64,000 nt of DNA. It comes from Cephalotus follicularis. Taxonomy: Eukaryota; Streptophyta; Magnoliopsida; Oxalidales; Cephalotaceae. Below are positions 10,524 to 20,297 of the stretch, piece by piece (the stretch's first letter is position 1; each line of letters begins with the position of its first letter). The notes beneath the pieces are model-generated. The model was given only the letters and a program-made list of their open reading frames with translations. It was not told the origin of the DNA and made no database searches. Made by a program: the position numbers and the translations under genes. The stretch is from NCBI GenBank assembly GCA_001972305.1, contig BDDD01002951.1:87519-151518 (forward strand). Reading direction: 5' to 3'.

Positions 10524-11558
10524 CACTAAGCTTAGAAAAGGTAAATTGATATTGACCAATGAAGTCAATAATCAATCCACCATAGATAAGCTCTTGCTTG
10601 GTGTATCACAGATGAAAAGAACACACTCTGCAGAGAGAAAATTGAAGTCACTTGCCCAGCAAAAACCAAGAACTCTCATTCACATTTTCTACAGAAAATG
10701 CTTATAACTAGCCTCCTCCTTCTCTCTCCCACTCTCTCATTCACTTAGGATCATGGTCCTTACTCTTCTGGAGTCTGTGGCCATGATCCCCACGTTCCCA
10801 TAACATGTAAGAATGGGAAATGGCTGCTAGAGATGAGAGAGAAAACATGCCCACGAAGTGAGCTCGTGCACAGGTTGCACGTTCTGCTCAAAGACGTCGA
10901 CGCCTTCCAAAGGACATCGACGCTTATGCAATGTGGTACTAAGAACATCGACTCTTTCTAAAAGTCATCGACGCCTATAAAAACGTTAAGCATCAACGTC
11001 TTTCCAAAAGACGTCGACGCTTTGTCTGGCCAGTGAAGTAATAAGAGTCTAACTCCTTTAGAGATCTCCTGTACCCTTCGAATATTGGTTAAGTAAGATG
11101 AAACATATGTGTTTCCCCAAAATGCGAAATCCGCATAACCGATATTTGACACAAAGACTTAATATGTCTAGCATATTAAAGAACTAATCATTATAAGGCA
11201 GGGGCCCTTTAAAATCTTGGTTAAAACAAGAGGTGTTCATAAATTACAGAAATACCCCTAGGGTCCGGTTTAGACATTCTAAATGGTCATTGACCAATTT
11301 AAATGCTATTGGAATAATATCCAAATATTATCCAGATGGAAAAATTAATCTAATTAATTTTTCCATAATTTATTACACACCTTATAAACCCTAGATTTTC
11401 TAAGTCGTCGGTTCACATGTACTATAATCCCTTGTCATGCTTGGCCCCGATTGAGGTCTATGGCAAGGATATGTCTCAACCCTAGATGATACCTCAATGA
11501 CTAAAAATATCTGATCATTACTAGGACCTTTGGTAAACTCTCCGGAAATCTAATTTCC
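10524..11558 (-). repeat. W 3' LTR, inner part
   Basis: Starts with the right-hand CACTA duplication (10524-10528) and continues the W LTR interrupted at 1896. Ends abruptly at 11558 where the gypsy D LTR begins. Non-coding; AT-rich toward the end. Contains a TCGA array at about 10893-11020. Confidence 0.65.
10893..11020 (-). repeat. TCGA array in W LTR
   Basis: TCGA cores at 10897, 10917, 10948, 10968 and 11014, plus a TCAA variant at 10993, in contexts such as GACGTCGACGCC and ACATCGACGC. Three of the five steps are 20-21 bp. This is a copia LTR carrying the same kind of array as the gypsy LTRs. Confidence 0.75.
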
Positions 11559-11751
11559 TGTAACGCCCGAGATTTTCCTATGTTGTAATTTCACAATCTA
11601 ATGTGTTTTTATTGTAGAATTAATAAAGTGATGGATTTCCAAGGCTTGATGATGTTTTCCAAACTCTAATAATGTTAATTTTAGAGTAAAAATGTTAAAG
11701 AAATGTTAAAAAGGCAAATTGATGTAAAACGACGCTGTTTTGGGGAAAACG

Positions 11752-11909
11752 CGTCGACGCCTTTCAGAACACATCGACGCCTTTGAAACCGAGGGACGCA
11801 CGTAACTGCATGCACATGCACGTCGATGCAGGCGTGAACATCGATGCCCTCGTATGAAAAGGGGAAAGACGTCGACGTCTTTGAAGAAGACTTCGATGCG
11901 TAACGTCGA
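11752..11909 (+). repeat. TCGA array 1 in gypsy D 5' LTR
   Basis: TCGA cores at 11754, 11774, 11823, 11841, 11872, 11893 and 11906 in contexts GCGTCGACGCC, ACATCGACGCC, ACATCGATGCC, GACGTCGACGTC. Steps of 20 and 21 bp occur among less regular ones. Confidence 0.75.
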
Positions 11910-12653
11910 ATGTCAGGCACGTTACTCTACTGACAGAATAACGTGCAAAGGGGGACAATTTAGGGCCTTTTGCAGACGCCTTGGAACGCGGACAATACTT
12001 GTTGAGGACGCTGGCATGATACCAGGCATGCAGGTGCTAGAAGTGAAGGGATGGAATGACACTTGGGTGTGCATGCAGGCTGAGAGATAGCCTTCATCGC
12101 CTGCTCCTACAAAAGAAATGAGGCAGAACTGGGAAAGAGGGAAGAATGGGAAAATGGAGCCTGTGAGATGCATGCAACGGGCCAGAGAAGGAAGAGAGAT
12201 GCGTGACCAGCATAAAATGCCTCCCTCTTCATCCTACTTCTGGGCTAAAAACTTGTGAAACAGAAAGGAGAGAAAACCCAAAACCACCATTGTTGAGCAT
12301 TTTGGAGCTTGGAACTTGGAGCTGGTGGCTTGCAGCAACGGGACGGACCTGGAGGCTGCTGTGACTGGTTTGGAACGCAAAGAGGTGGACTTTCTAGTTC
12401 CTAACTTGGAACAAAAAGGTAGGGGAAGCCATAACTGTATTCTTGAGATTAATGTTCATGCTTGGGCTATGTTTTTGGTGCATAGATTGCATGATTCTTA
12501 AACTGATTTGATCACTGGATTAACGACATGTTATGCTAGGATATGTAATATCTATCTGCATGTTGGTTTCTTGCCTTGATTACATTTTTTTTGCATGTAT
12601 GTCTTTGTAATGGTCACTGTTTGTCATGTCGTGAGGAAGAAGACGACTGGTAC

Positions 12654-12990
12654 TCGAAACACATCGACGCCTTTTGAAGAACATCGACGCCTTTGGGTTA
12701 TTTGCTTGGTTATTGACGTGAAACAGATTGACATCTTTGGAAAAAAATCGCCGCCTTAGGCTATCTGCTTAGGTTTTGACGTATTACACGTCGACGCCTA
12801 AGGTTCCCACCTTAACGCGTCAGCGCCGTAAGCAATACGCTGACGTTTAAAGGTTCCAGACCTTGAGCATCGATGCGTATGAAGATGGACATCGACGTCT
12901 TTGAACAGTAGAACGCACTGACACTAAGGACTTGGACATCGACGTTGAGGGACAAAGACATCGACGCCTTTCGATAGACATCGATGTCTT
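12654..12990 (+). repeat. TCGA array 2 in gypsy D 5' LTR
   Basis: Cores and decayed cores at about 12664, 12684, 12713, 12728, 12748, 12776, 12791, 12820, 12840, 12870, 12892, 12918, 12939, 12961 and 12981. Many steps are 20-22 bp; others form pairs of 15 plus 28-30. The context is mostly ACATCGACGCC followed by TTT. Confidence 0.75.
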
Positions 12991-13811
12991 CCGGTACTGT
13001 TTGGAAGTTTCCCTTATTTAACGAAGCAAAACGATCCCGATTCATGTTAGGGTGCATTTGAGCATTTGTATGCATTGCATATACACTGTTTACTGCCTGT
13101 TTGGTTACTGTTTGTAAACTGTTTATGATTTCTAAAGTGATGATATTTAGAAATGCATATGTGAACTCGGAATGCGCTATTTTAAGTATGAAAATATATA
13201 TGGGTTAAAAGTGTATTTTTCGAATGAACTGGAAAGCGATTTCCACTACTGAATTGTTAAAGTATTTTCTATCCATTAGAAATGTATATTTCAAATATTA
13301 TCACTTGCGAAAATAATTTGAAATAAATTGCCTGTTGATGATCTAACGATCTCCCTTGTACTGTTTACTGTATTTGTTACTATGATTACACTGTTTGCTC
13401 TGTGAATTTCTATGTGGTTGTGCTTGAGCCACTGGTTGCATGGCGGAGTCTGCCAACGCTGGGTAACTCACTGTACTGTACATGTTTTTTATGTTCTTCT
13501 GAGTTGTAATAAACTGGTTTTGTTTTAAGGACTACTGATGTACCGTGCTTAGGCTTTGTTTAACGATGGGTTTTGATATCGTATTATGGATCACGCTCTG
13601 TTTTGTGGGCTCTTAACAATGACAGATTTGTTTTGAGTAGCGTGCAGTATGGCATGCACGTTACGAGTTTTCAGCTTATGAGTTTAATGCTTCCACATTT
13701 GATATCTCGTTTAAAAGTTTAAATTTTTATGGTATTGCATGAGCTGAATTTATGTGTTAATTGCCTTTACCACTTTAATTTTGTCTTCTTGAAAAACAGG
13801 GTGTGACAGAG

Positions 13812-13823
13812 TGGTATCAGAGC
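13812..13823 (+). other. Primer-binding site of gypsy D (initiator tRNA-Met)
   Basis: TGGTATCAGAGC three bases after the LTR end GTGTGACA. It matches the 3' end complement of plant initiator tRNA-Met, the usual primer for minus-strand cDNA. Confidence 0.92.
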
Positions 13824-13914
13824 ATATTCCAAATATGCTTAGCTTGGATAAGTTTCTCAGCAAAATGTAACATTTCCTAATGATTCTTTATATCATTTCC
13901 TTATAGGAGACAGA

Positions 13915-14756
13915 ATAGACGGAAGGGGAAGACATGTGAGGTCACGAACCGTTGCGGATAACATTCCCCAAGAAGTGAATGAAGGGAGAGACCCGAAGGA
14001 CCGCATAAACGAATATTTCCAACAGCAGATGGCTGCTAGCACGATTCGTCTGCAAGAGATGAAGTGGTCATACACGGATCGTATTGCTGACTATTTCCAG
14101 CGACAGATAGCTGCTAATATAGCTCACTTAGAGGAAATGCGGCAGTTGTATGTTCTAACTCAACAAGTTAAGCGGACTAGACCAGCTCTGTCAGAATGGC
14201 AAGATGGTGGCTCTTCAACCAAGTCATCAAAGAACAGTTCTTAGCAAACGGCCGCTAAGGGAACTCTGAGTCAATAAGATGATATAAGGCATGGGCTTGT
14301 TTCTACTGCGGTCGTGCTGTCCATCAAGTGAAAGACTGTTGGTTGAAGAATAGGTTATGCATGAGATGTGGGGCAACTAGTCATGTGATGAAGAATTGTA
14401 CAGGGGATCCATCTCAACAAACTGCTAACCGTGGAACTCCTGATCAGGGGAGGAATGCGAGAGCTAGAGGCTGCACATATTGTGGTCGCGCGGATCACCA
14501 GTTGAAGAATTGCTGGAAATGGAACAGATGGTGCTTGAGGTGCGGGGCACCTGGCCATTCGGTGAAAAATTGTCCAGAGAGACAAGGGGCAGTACCTACT
14601 AGGCCTATGAGTAATAGTGATGCTACAGGTGGACCTTCGCAGCGGCAAAGCAAGGGCAAGGGCATCATGAGAGGTACGGTTTTCACTCTTACTTGCATCA
14701 TACTTGACCATAATGTTGTTAAATTGGTTGACCTTATTATAGCCGTGGTTAAGTGA
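13915..14756 (+). pseudogene. gag: Gypsy D gag with four zinc knuckles
   Basis: Short Gag-like reading region. The N-terminal frame opens near 13915 (GRGRHVRSRTVADNIPQ); where C has ATG (59894) this copy has ATA, so the start codon seems lost. A repeated helix follows (DRINEYFQQQMAASTIRLQEM, then DRIADYFQRQIAANIAHLEEM; split in mid-phrase). The frame stops at 14242-14244. After a frame change come four CCHC knuckles: CFYCGRAVHQVKDC, CMRCGATSHVMKNC, CTYCGRADHQLKNC, CLRCGAPGHSVKNC (14299-14576), evidently a duplicated pair. A basic Ser/Lys tail (QRQSKGKGIMRGTVF) follows to the stop at 14754-14756. The usual large retrotransposon Gag core is not recognisable. C and B2 share this knuckle arrangement. 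Confidence 0.8.
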
Positions 14757-14995
14757 ATACTAAGTTTGGACTTTTGGGACTAGCTAACGAGTAATAGAAT
14801 GGTGGTTCTCAGTACTATATTAATGAACGGTTATGCACATGTTTAGGCTAGTACGAGACCACACGCATGCTTAGTAGACTTCTAGAACCCGGATAACGTA
14901 ACCAAAGAATATGAATTGTATCGCTTGGATAATGATTCATATTGAATGACACATGGTAATGAGTCAAGGAGTTTTGCATGGAGTTACACGGCTTG
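14757..14995 (+). other. Gap where gypsy D protease and RT start should be
   Basis: About 240 bp between the zinc knuckles and the first recognisable RT residues. I see no protease signature (D-S/T-G) and no RT N-terminal motif in any frame. It looks like unrelated or degraded sequence marking an internal deletion. Confidence 0.6.
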
Positions 14996-15507
14996 AACAA
15001 AAGGAATGACGTGTTACAGCCATACCTGGATCTGTTGTTGTAGTGTTTATTGATGGCGTACTGGTATACTCGAGGAGTGAGGGGGAGCACACTCACCATC
15101 TGAGAGTAGTGCTGCAAACTCTTAGAGAGCACCGCTCTTACTCTAAGTTTAGCAAGTACAAATTCTGGCTTGATCATGTAATCTTTCTCGGTCACATTGT
15201 ATCTGGAGAAGATTTGACGGTGGATCCCTCAAAGACTGAAGTTGTACGAGACTGGCCACAACCGCAGAATGTGACGGAGGTGCGCAGTTTCCTTGGATTG
15301 GCAGGATATTACAGAAGGTTTATTCAGAACCTTTCAAGGATAGCTAACCCTTGACGAGACTAACCAGAAGAAGACCTCGTTTGTCTGGGACGAAGATTGT
15401 GAAGCTAGTTTCCGTGGACTGAAGGATCGGTTGGTTTCCACTCCTATCCTGACATTACCTGAGGGTAATGAGAGCTTTGCAGTCTATAGTGATGCATCGG
15501 GTAAGGG
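14996..15507 (+). pseudogene. pol: Gypsy D RT second half and start of RNase H
   Basis: Starts at about QPYLD, shifts frame, then [13 protein letters not shown]. The catalytic box FIDD is FIDG here (second Asp GAC to GGC), so polymerase activity would be lost even if the rest were present. The thumb follows ([37 protein letters not shown]). A second frameshift at about 15352 leads into KKTSFVWDEDCEASF and VYSDASGKGL, the first RNase H strand with its catalytic Asp. The coding is cut exactly there by the inserted solo LTR and resumes at 18404 with [17 protein letters not shown]. Confidence 0.85.
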
Positions 15508-15512
15508 CTTAG
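15508..15512. repeat. Target-site duplication of solo LTR (left)
   Basis: CTTAG before TGTAACACC; identical CTTAG at 18399-18403 after ATTACA. Confidence 0.92.
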
Positions 15513-18398
15513 TGTAACACCCCCCGAACGGCGGGAGTCATTACGGTTCCTAATCCAAGACTAAACATAACCTATCATGAAATATAACTCAATTTTATTC
15601 CTTTTTATCAGATTATTAACTCATCTTTTATTCAAATTACGTGATGGTCTAAACATAACATATATAATCTAAAACATTGTCTAAGACTTTATTCATAATA
15701 TGAAAACTTAAACATAAACCAAAAACTGAAATATAATCCAAATTCATAAACTGAAAGACATAATATTGTTCTAATAGGGGTCCTAGCATGACCATACAAT
15801 AACTAAGCATAAACGGTTCCATCTCCTAAGTGATCCTTATCATAGGTGACATCTCGCTCATCACACATTGCCCGGATGCTGTCCCCGAATACCTGCCGCA
15901 TGAAAACAAAAACGCGGCTGAGCAAACCTCAGTACGGATATAGAATCATAAAACATAAAACGATAATTTAAAAGATAGAAAATACCTGAATCTTTAAATA
16001 TCATATACCTTATGCATAAAATAATTTAACATTATTTTCAAAAGCGAAAGTAAGTAGTCATACAATCAATTCAAAACGAATAACCAATTTTCAAAGCGTT
16101 ATTCAATTTCAAAACTTGATCCAAGCTCAAAATCCCAAAACATATTCAAAACGAAAAACAAACAGAGACTTATCCGATTCCATAATCTCATTTCTGAGAT
16201 CCAAAGTGCATACACATATGCATAGGTGCAAGGGGTTTGCAAGGCCCACATGCCAAACGGAAGGACGTGTACGACACTACACAATCAATCCCCAGATTTC
16301 ATATCCTTAACATAACATATAACTAGAGTATACCCATACGCCTCTATCACACATATCGGATCCATAAATCCACCTCATGGTATTTATTCATAACATAGAG
16401 AGACGTCGTAGTCAAATCACACTGCTACAGAAGTGTTATGTCCCCGTGCCAAGCCTACGACATGCCTATGGTACCTCCATAGGTAGGAAATATCTCTGTG
16501 TATATCTTTATTTCAAAAACATTGTTTTATTTCTAAAAAAGATTTAAAAATGTAAACACGTTTTCTAAATATTTTCTGGACATAGCAAAATCACTACATA
16601 GTATCAACTCATTTATTTTCCACTGTAAAGAGATGATCATTTCATAATATATCGTAACGTATCTTAGCATAAAAATATAGTTATAAACATTTAATTTCAT
16701 AAAATGTCAAAAACCCAGTTTATTTACGTAACATATTATAAACATAATCAAGTCTATAAAACGAGATCATAGAATACAACTGATTTTAGTTTGATAACCA
16801 TATAGCCATGGAACAATAGAAATCCGTACGTTATTCATAAAAATAATAAAACTATATTTTTATTCTAATAAAATCAGAGAAAGATAGCCAAAGAACGAAA
16901 GCATTCGTACCTTAAGCGATCACAATAAAGATAGACGAATTGATCAACAATTTAAAAGTCCATCAAAGCACAAGAATCTAAAAGATACAATATCATTCAT
17001 ATAAGGATTCAAAATCACTTCCAAACATCAAACAGTAATTTATCAGTGCTTAAAACATACTCCAAATCATTACAAAACCAAATGGATAACAAAACTTGAA
17101 ACCAGGAAAATTACTGGACAATTCCAGCCGACTGTAACAAAATCCAGTCGACTACTCAATGGTGGCAGTCGACTGTGCTGCATAGGCAGCCGACTACTCA
17201 AACTAGGTTGAATCCAGTCGACTGTTCAATGGGTGGCAGTCGACTGTGCAAGGCAAAACAGATGACTGTTTCACAAGCCAGTCGACTGTTCTGGGCGACA
17301 GAACAGCAAAAACAGCAGTTTCAATTCCAATTTTCTGTCAAACTTCCAATATTACAACACTAGATGATCTTAAACACTTATATAGGACTTATGTGACTTA
17401 ACAGTTGCATTCAAACACAAGGAATCATGCAATGGGTGATCTTTTTTTAAAGAGAAGCTAATTTCAATTTATTATACACATAGCCATATTGCCAAATTAC
17501 TATCCGAATTTCCAACCATTAATTATTAACACCAGATTACAGCTTATATAAGGTACATTAGGGCTTACTAACAGTTCCAAAAACATTGACAGAGCATGCA
17601 TGGCAGAAATCAAAACCAACTTACTAGCATCCTATATCTGAACAAGCAACCAGCACCCAAGTTAAACCATAACAATAGAGAAACAAACCTGATATGATGA
17701 ACAAGAAGAACACAACTGCCTTCAAACTTGCAGGTTCGGTTTTAGGCACAATGACACAGTGGAGGCATAACAATGAATAATGGCATACATATACAATATG
17801 AGAAAGGCAATTTAGGTCATGGCAATGTAGAAAAGGAATCCAAAATCTGATAGAATAGGGAAAAAGGCAAAAATTTTGGGATTGAGGGAGAGAAAGGGAG
17901 GCAAAAAAAAAATCAGTTTTGTGAGGGAAGAGAGCAAGAGTACAGGAGAGGGAGAGGGAAAAACGTATGGGAGAGGGAGAGGAGAATTAGAAAGTAAATA
18001 GGTTTTAAAATAGAAAAAGGGATTTATTTCCCAGAATACTCTAATTTGCCATAATACATTATTTCATTTCCAATTTACAACACTCTTGCCATATTAATAA
18101 TAAAACTGATTTAATAACTATACAAAATATAATTCAATTAATTTTACTTATTCATGTTCATAGTCCAACCAATATTTAACAGCCCAATTTAACGTCTTTA
18201 AGCCTAAAACATAAAAGCCCAAATTAAAATTATATCATATAGCCCAAAATATACAAGCCCCAAAAATTATAATATCATATAGCTCATAAATTAAAATTGA
18301 CCAACCATGTAATAAAAATCAAAATTCCAAATTATGCACACCAACATAAAATCAAACAAAAATCTAAAAATAAGCACCCGAACAAACGGGGTATTACA
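15513..18398 (-). mobile_element. Solo LTR related to gypsy A
   Basis: 2886 bp with TG...CA ends and a perfect CTTAG duplication. Read on the minus strand it starts TGTAATACCCCG and ends GGGTGTTACA, like family A, and shares the A block around the CTATGG/CCATAG palindrome (near 16465-16485). The rest is well diverged from A. No internal region, so LTR-LTR recombination probably removed it. Contains a TCGA array (17125-17288) and purine-rich sequence at 17880-17990 (the CT-rich leader tract in minus orientation). Splits gypsy D RNase H. Confidence 0.92.
17125..17288 (-). repeat. Phased TCGA array in solo LTR
   Basis: Units start at 17125, 17145, 17166, 17187, 17215, 17237, 17259 and 17279: steps 20,21,21,28,22,22,20. 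The core is CAGTCGACTG with variants CAGCCGACTG and CAGATGACTG. It keeps the 21-bp phasing although the surrounding LTR has diverged from A. Confidence 0.88.
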
Positions 18399-18403
18399 CT
18401 TAG

Positions 18404-18905
18404 GCTGCGTACTGATGCAGCGAGGAAGAGTGGTCGCTTACGCTTCCAGGAAGCTAAAGCAGTATGAGGAAAACTACCCGACGCATGATCTTAAACTTGC
18501 AGCTATTATCTTCTCCCTTCAGAAATGGAGGCACTATCCCTATGGGGCACAGTTTGAGATCTTTACAGATTATAAGAGTTTGAGGTATCTGTTTTGTCAG
18601 GATACACTGAACATGAGGCAACGAAGGTGAGTAGAATTCTTTAACGATTATGATTGCAGTATTCAGTACCACCCGGGGAAACCGAATGTGGTCGTTGATG
18701 CCTTGAGCCGTAAGGCGATTGTTGCTAGTGCGATGGTGTCGCAATGGAAGATGCTAGAGGATGTCCAAAAGTGGTTTTCGTTTAATCAGCCACCTGGAGT
18801 CTTTATAGCTAGCATGAGGGTACATCCAGTTCTGCTTGACGAAATAAAGAATGCTCAAGCACACAATCCTGACTTGGAAAAGATTCGAAAGAATCTGGAC
18901 TTATA
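18404..18905 (+). pseudogene. pol: Gypsy D RNase H (after the solo LTR) and linker
   Basis: Continues the RNase H frame: [18 protein letters not shown], then [17 protein letters not shown] (the catalytic Glu of DLELAA is Lys here) and [14 protein letters not shown] with the third catalytic Asp. TGA at 18628-18630 replaces the Trp of RRWVEFF. The linker to integrase (YHPGKPNVVVDALSRK, SMRVHPVLLDEIKNAQ) is open from 18631 until TAG at 18904. Loss of the catalytic Glu and the stop make it inactive. Confidence 0.85.
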
Positions 18906-19790
18906 GTCTAATTTTTGGGTACATGCCGAGAGTGTTTTAAGATTTCGGGGACGTGCGTGTCTTCCGAATGAACCTGGGCTGAAGAGTGAGTTACCTTGCG
19001 GGGCTTATGGATCTCAGTGCAGCATTCACCCTGGTAGCACAAAAATGTACCAAGACATGGAGAAGGATTACTGGTGACCTGGCATGAAACGAGAGGTCGC
19101 CGAGTAAGTAGCAAGGTGTTTGACTTGCCAGACAATTAAGGCCGAGCACCAGAGACTGGCAGGTTTGCTACAGCTTTTACCAATTCCAGAGTGGAAGTGA
19201 GAACATGTTACGATGGATTTTATTTTGGGATTTCCTCTGACTCAGAACAGTCACAACGACGTATGGGTTATCGTGGATAGATTCACCAAATCAGCACACT
19301 TTCTGCCTACACACGTTACCGATTCTGCTAGCAAGCTAGCTAGTTTGTATGTGAGGGAAATAGTGAGGCTACACGGTGTTCCAGTCAGCATCGTATGTGA
19401 TATAGATGCCATCTTCACCTCCAACTTTTGGAAGAGGTTTCAGACAGCTTTTGGGACGAAGCTAAACTTGAGTACTGCCTTCCACCCTCAGACCGATGGG
19501 CAGTGTGAACATGCCATCCAAACCTTGGAGGATATGCTACGGGCTTGCATTATTGATTTTACTGGTACATGAGAGGATCACATTCCTTTGATAGAGTTTT
19601 CTTATATAACAGCTATCATTCTAGTATCGGCATGGCACCGTTGGAAGCACTGTATGGGAGGAAGTGCAGATCTCCTGTGTGTTGGAATGAGGTCGGTGAG
19701 CGACCTTTACTGGGGACTGAGTTGGTGGAGGAGACTTCAGAAAAGATCAAGGTAATTAGAGAGAAGTTGCTTGCTGCACAAAGTCGGTAG
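18906..19790 (+). pseudogene. pol: Gypsy D integrase core
   Basis: HHCC region: SIHPGSTKMYQDMEKDYW, then CLTCQTIKAEHQ. The core has Asp in TMDFILGFP (19213), Asp in VCDIDAIF (19400) and Glu in DGQCEHAIQTLEDM (about 19510), so the D,D,E set is present although the usual DRDA is DIDA. Trp-to-TGA stops lie at 19075-19077, 19198-19200 and 19570-19572; another stop near 19107 replaces Tyr. A frame change near 19600 leads to SSIGMAPLEALYGRKCRSP and CWNEVGERPLLGTELV. Confidence 0.85.
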
Positions 19791-20250
19791 AAGAGCTACA
19801 CAAACAGTATGAAGAGGAGACCTCTGATCTTTAACGTGGGCGATCACGTGTTTTTGAAGGTACCGCCTTGGAAAGGGGTACAACGGTTCAGGAGGAAGGA
19901 CAAGTCAGCTCCACGCTGTATTGGACCCTTCAAGATTCTGGAGAGAATCAGGGAGGTAGCATACCAGCTTACCTTACCTCCTGTGCTATCAAACGTGCAT
20001 GACATCTCTCATGTATCTATGCTAAGGAGATATATTCCAGACCCGTCACATGTCCTGGATTATGATACTGTTCTGGTACGAGATGAACTATCTTGTGAGG
20101 AACTGCCTGTACGGATTCTAGAAAGGAAGCCGCAGATTTTGAGGAACCGAACCATCCCCATGGTCAAGGTTCAATGGCAGTTCCACAAACCAGATGAAGC
20201 AACTTGGGAATGTGAGGAGAGTATCTGAGAGCGTTACCCACACTTGTTCT
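19791..20250 (+). pseudogene. pol: Gypsy D integrase C-terminus with chromodomain
   Basis: FNVGDHVFLKVPPWKGVQRF and APRCIGPFKILERI form the GPY/F module. LRNRTIPMVKVQWQFH, DEATWECEESI and ERYPHLF form the chromodomain end. The Arg before ERYPHLF is TGA (20226-20228), a CGA-to-TGA change. The PPT and 3' LTR follow. Confidence 0.85.
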
Positions 20251-20283
20251 AGTTTGTTTTAAATTTCGAGGACGAAATTCCTT

Positions 20284-20297
20284 GAAGGAGGGGTGGA
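20284..20297 (+). other. Polypurine tract of gypsy D
   Basis: GAAGGAGGGGTGGA abutting the LTR start TGTAACACCC at 20298. Confidence 0.9.

Larger units (their letters stand above)
11559..13808 (+). repeat. Gypsy D 5' LTR
   Basis: TGTAACGCCCGAG...GTGTGACA, 2250 bp, aligning with 20298 onward at high similarity. Two TCGA arrays (11752-11909, 12654-12990). CATAAAATGC at 12211-12220, also present near 20948, is a possible TATA-like element about 650 bp into the LTR, but this is weak. Near 13450 this copy lacks sequence present in the 3' LTR (22190-22250). Confidence 0.9.

Noticed and set aside
11854-12173. Cys/Met/His-rich frames on both strands of gypsy D LTR (also 20592-21117)
   Set aside because: Located in the LTR with no codon-level conservation between the two LTRs; overlapping frames on both strands.
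13812-13823. tRNA gene signals at GGTATCAGAGC sites
   Set aside because: Only the 11-12 bases matching the tRNA-Met 3' end are present, directly beside LTR ends: primer-binding sites.
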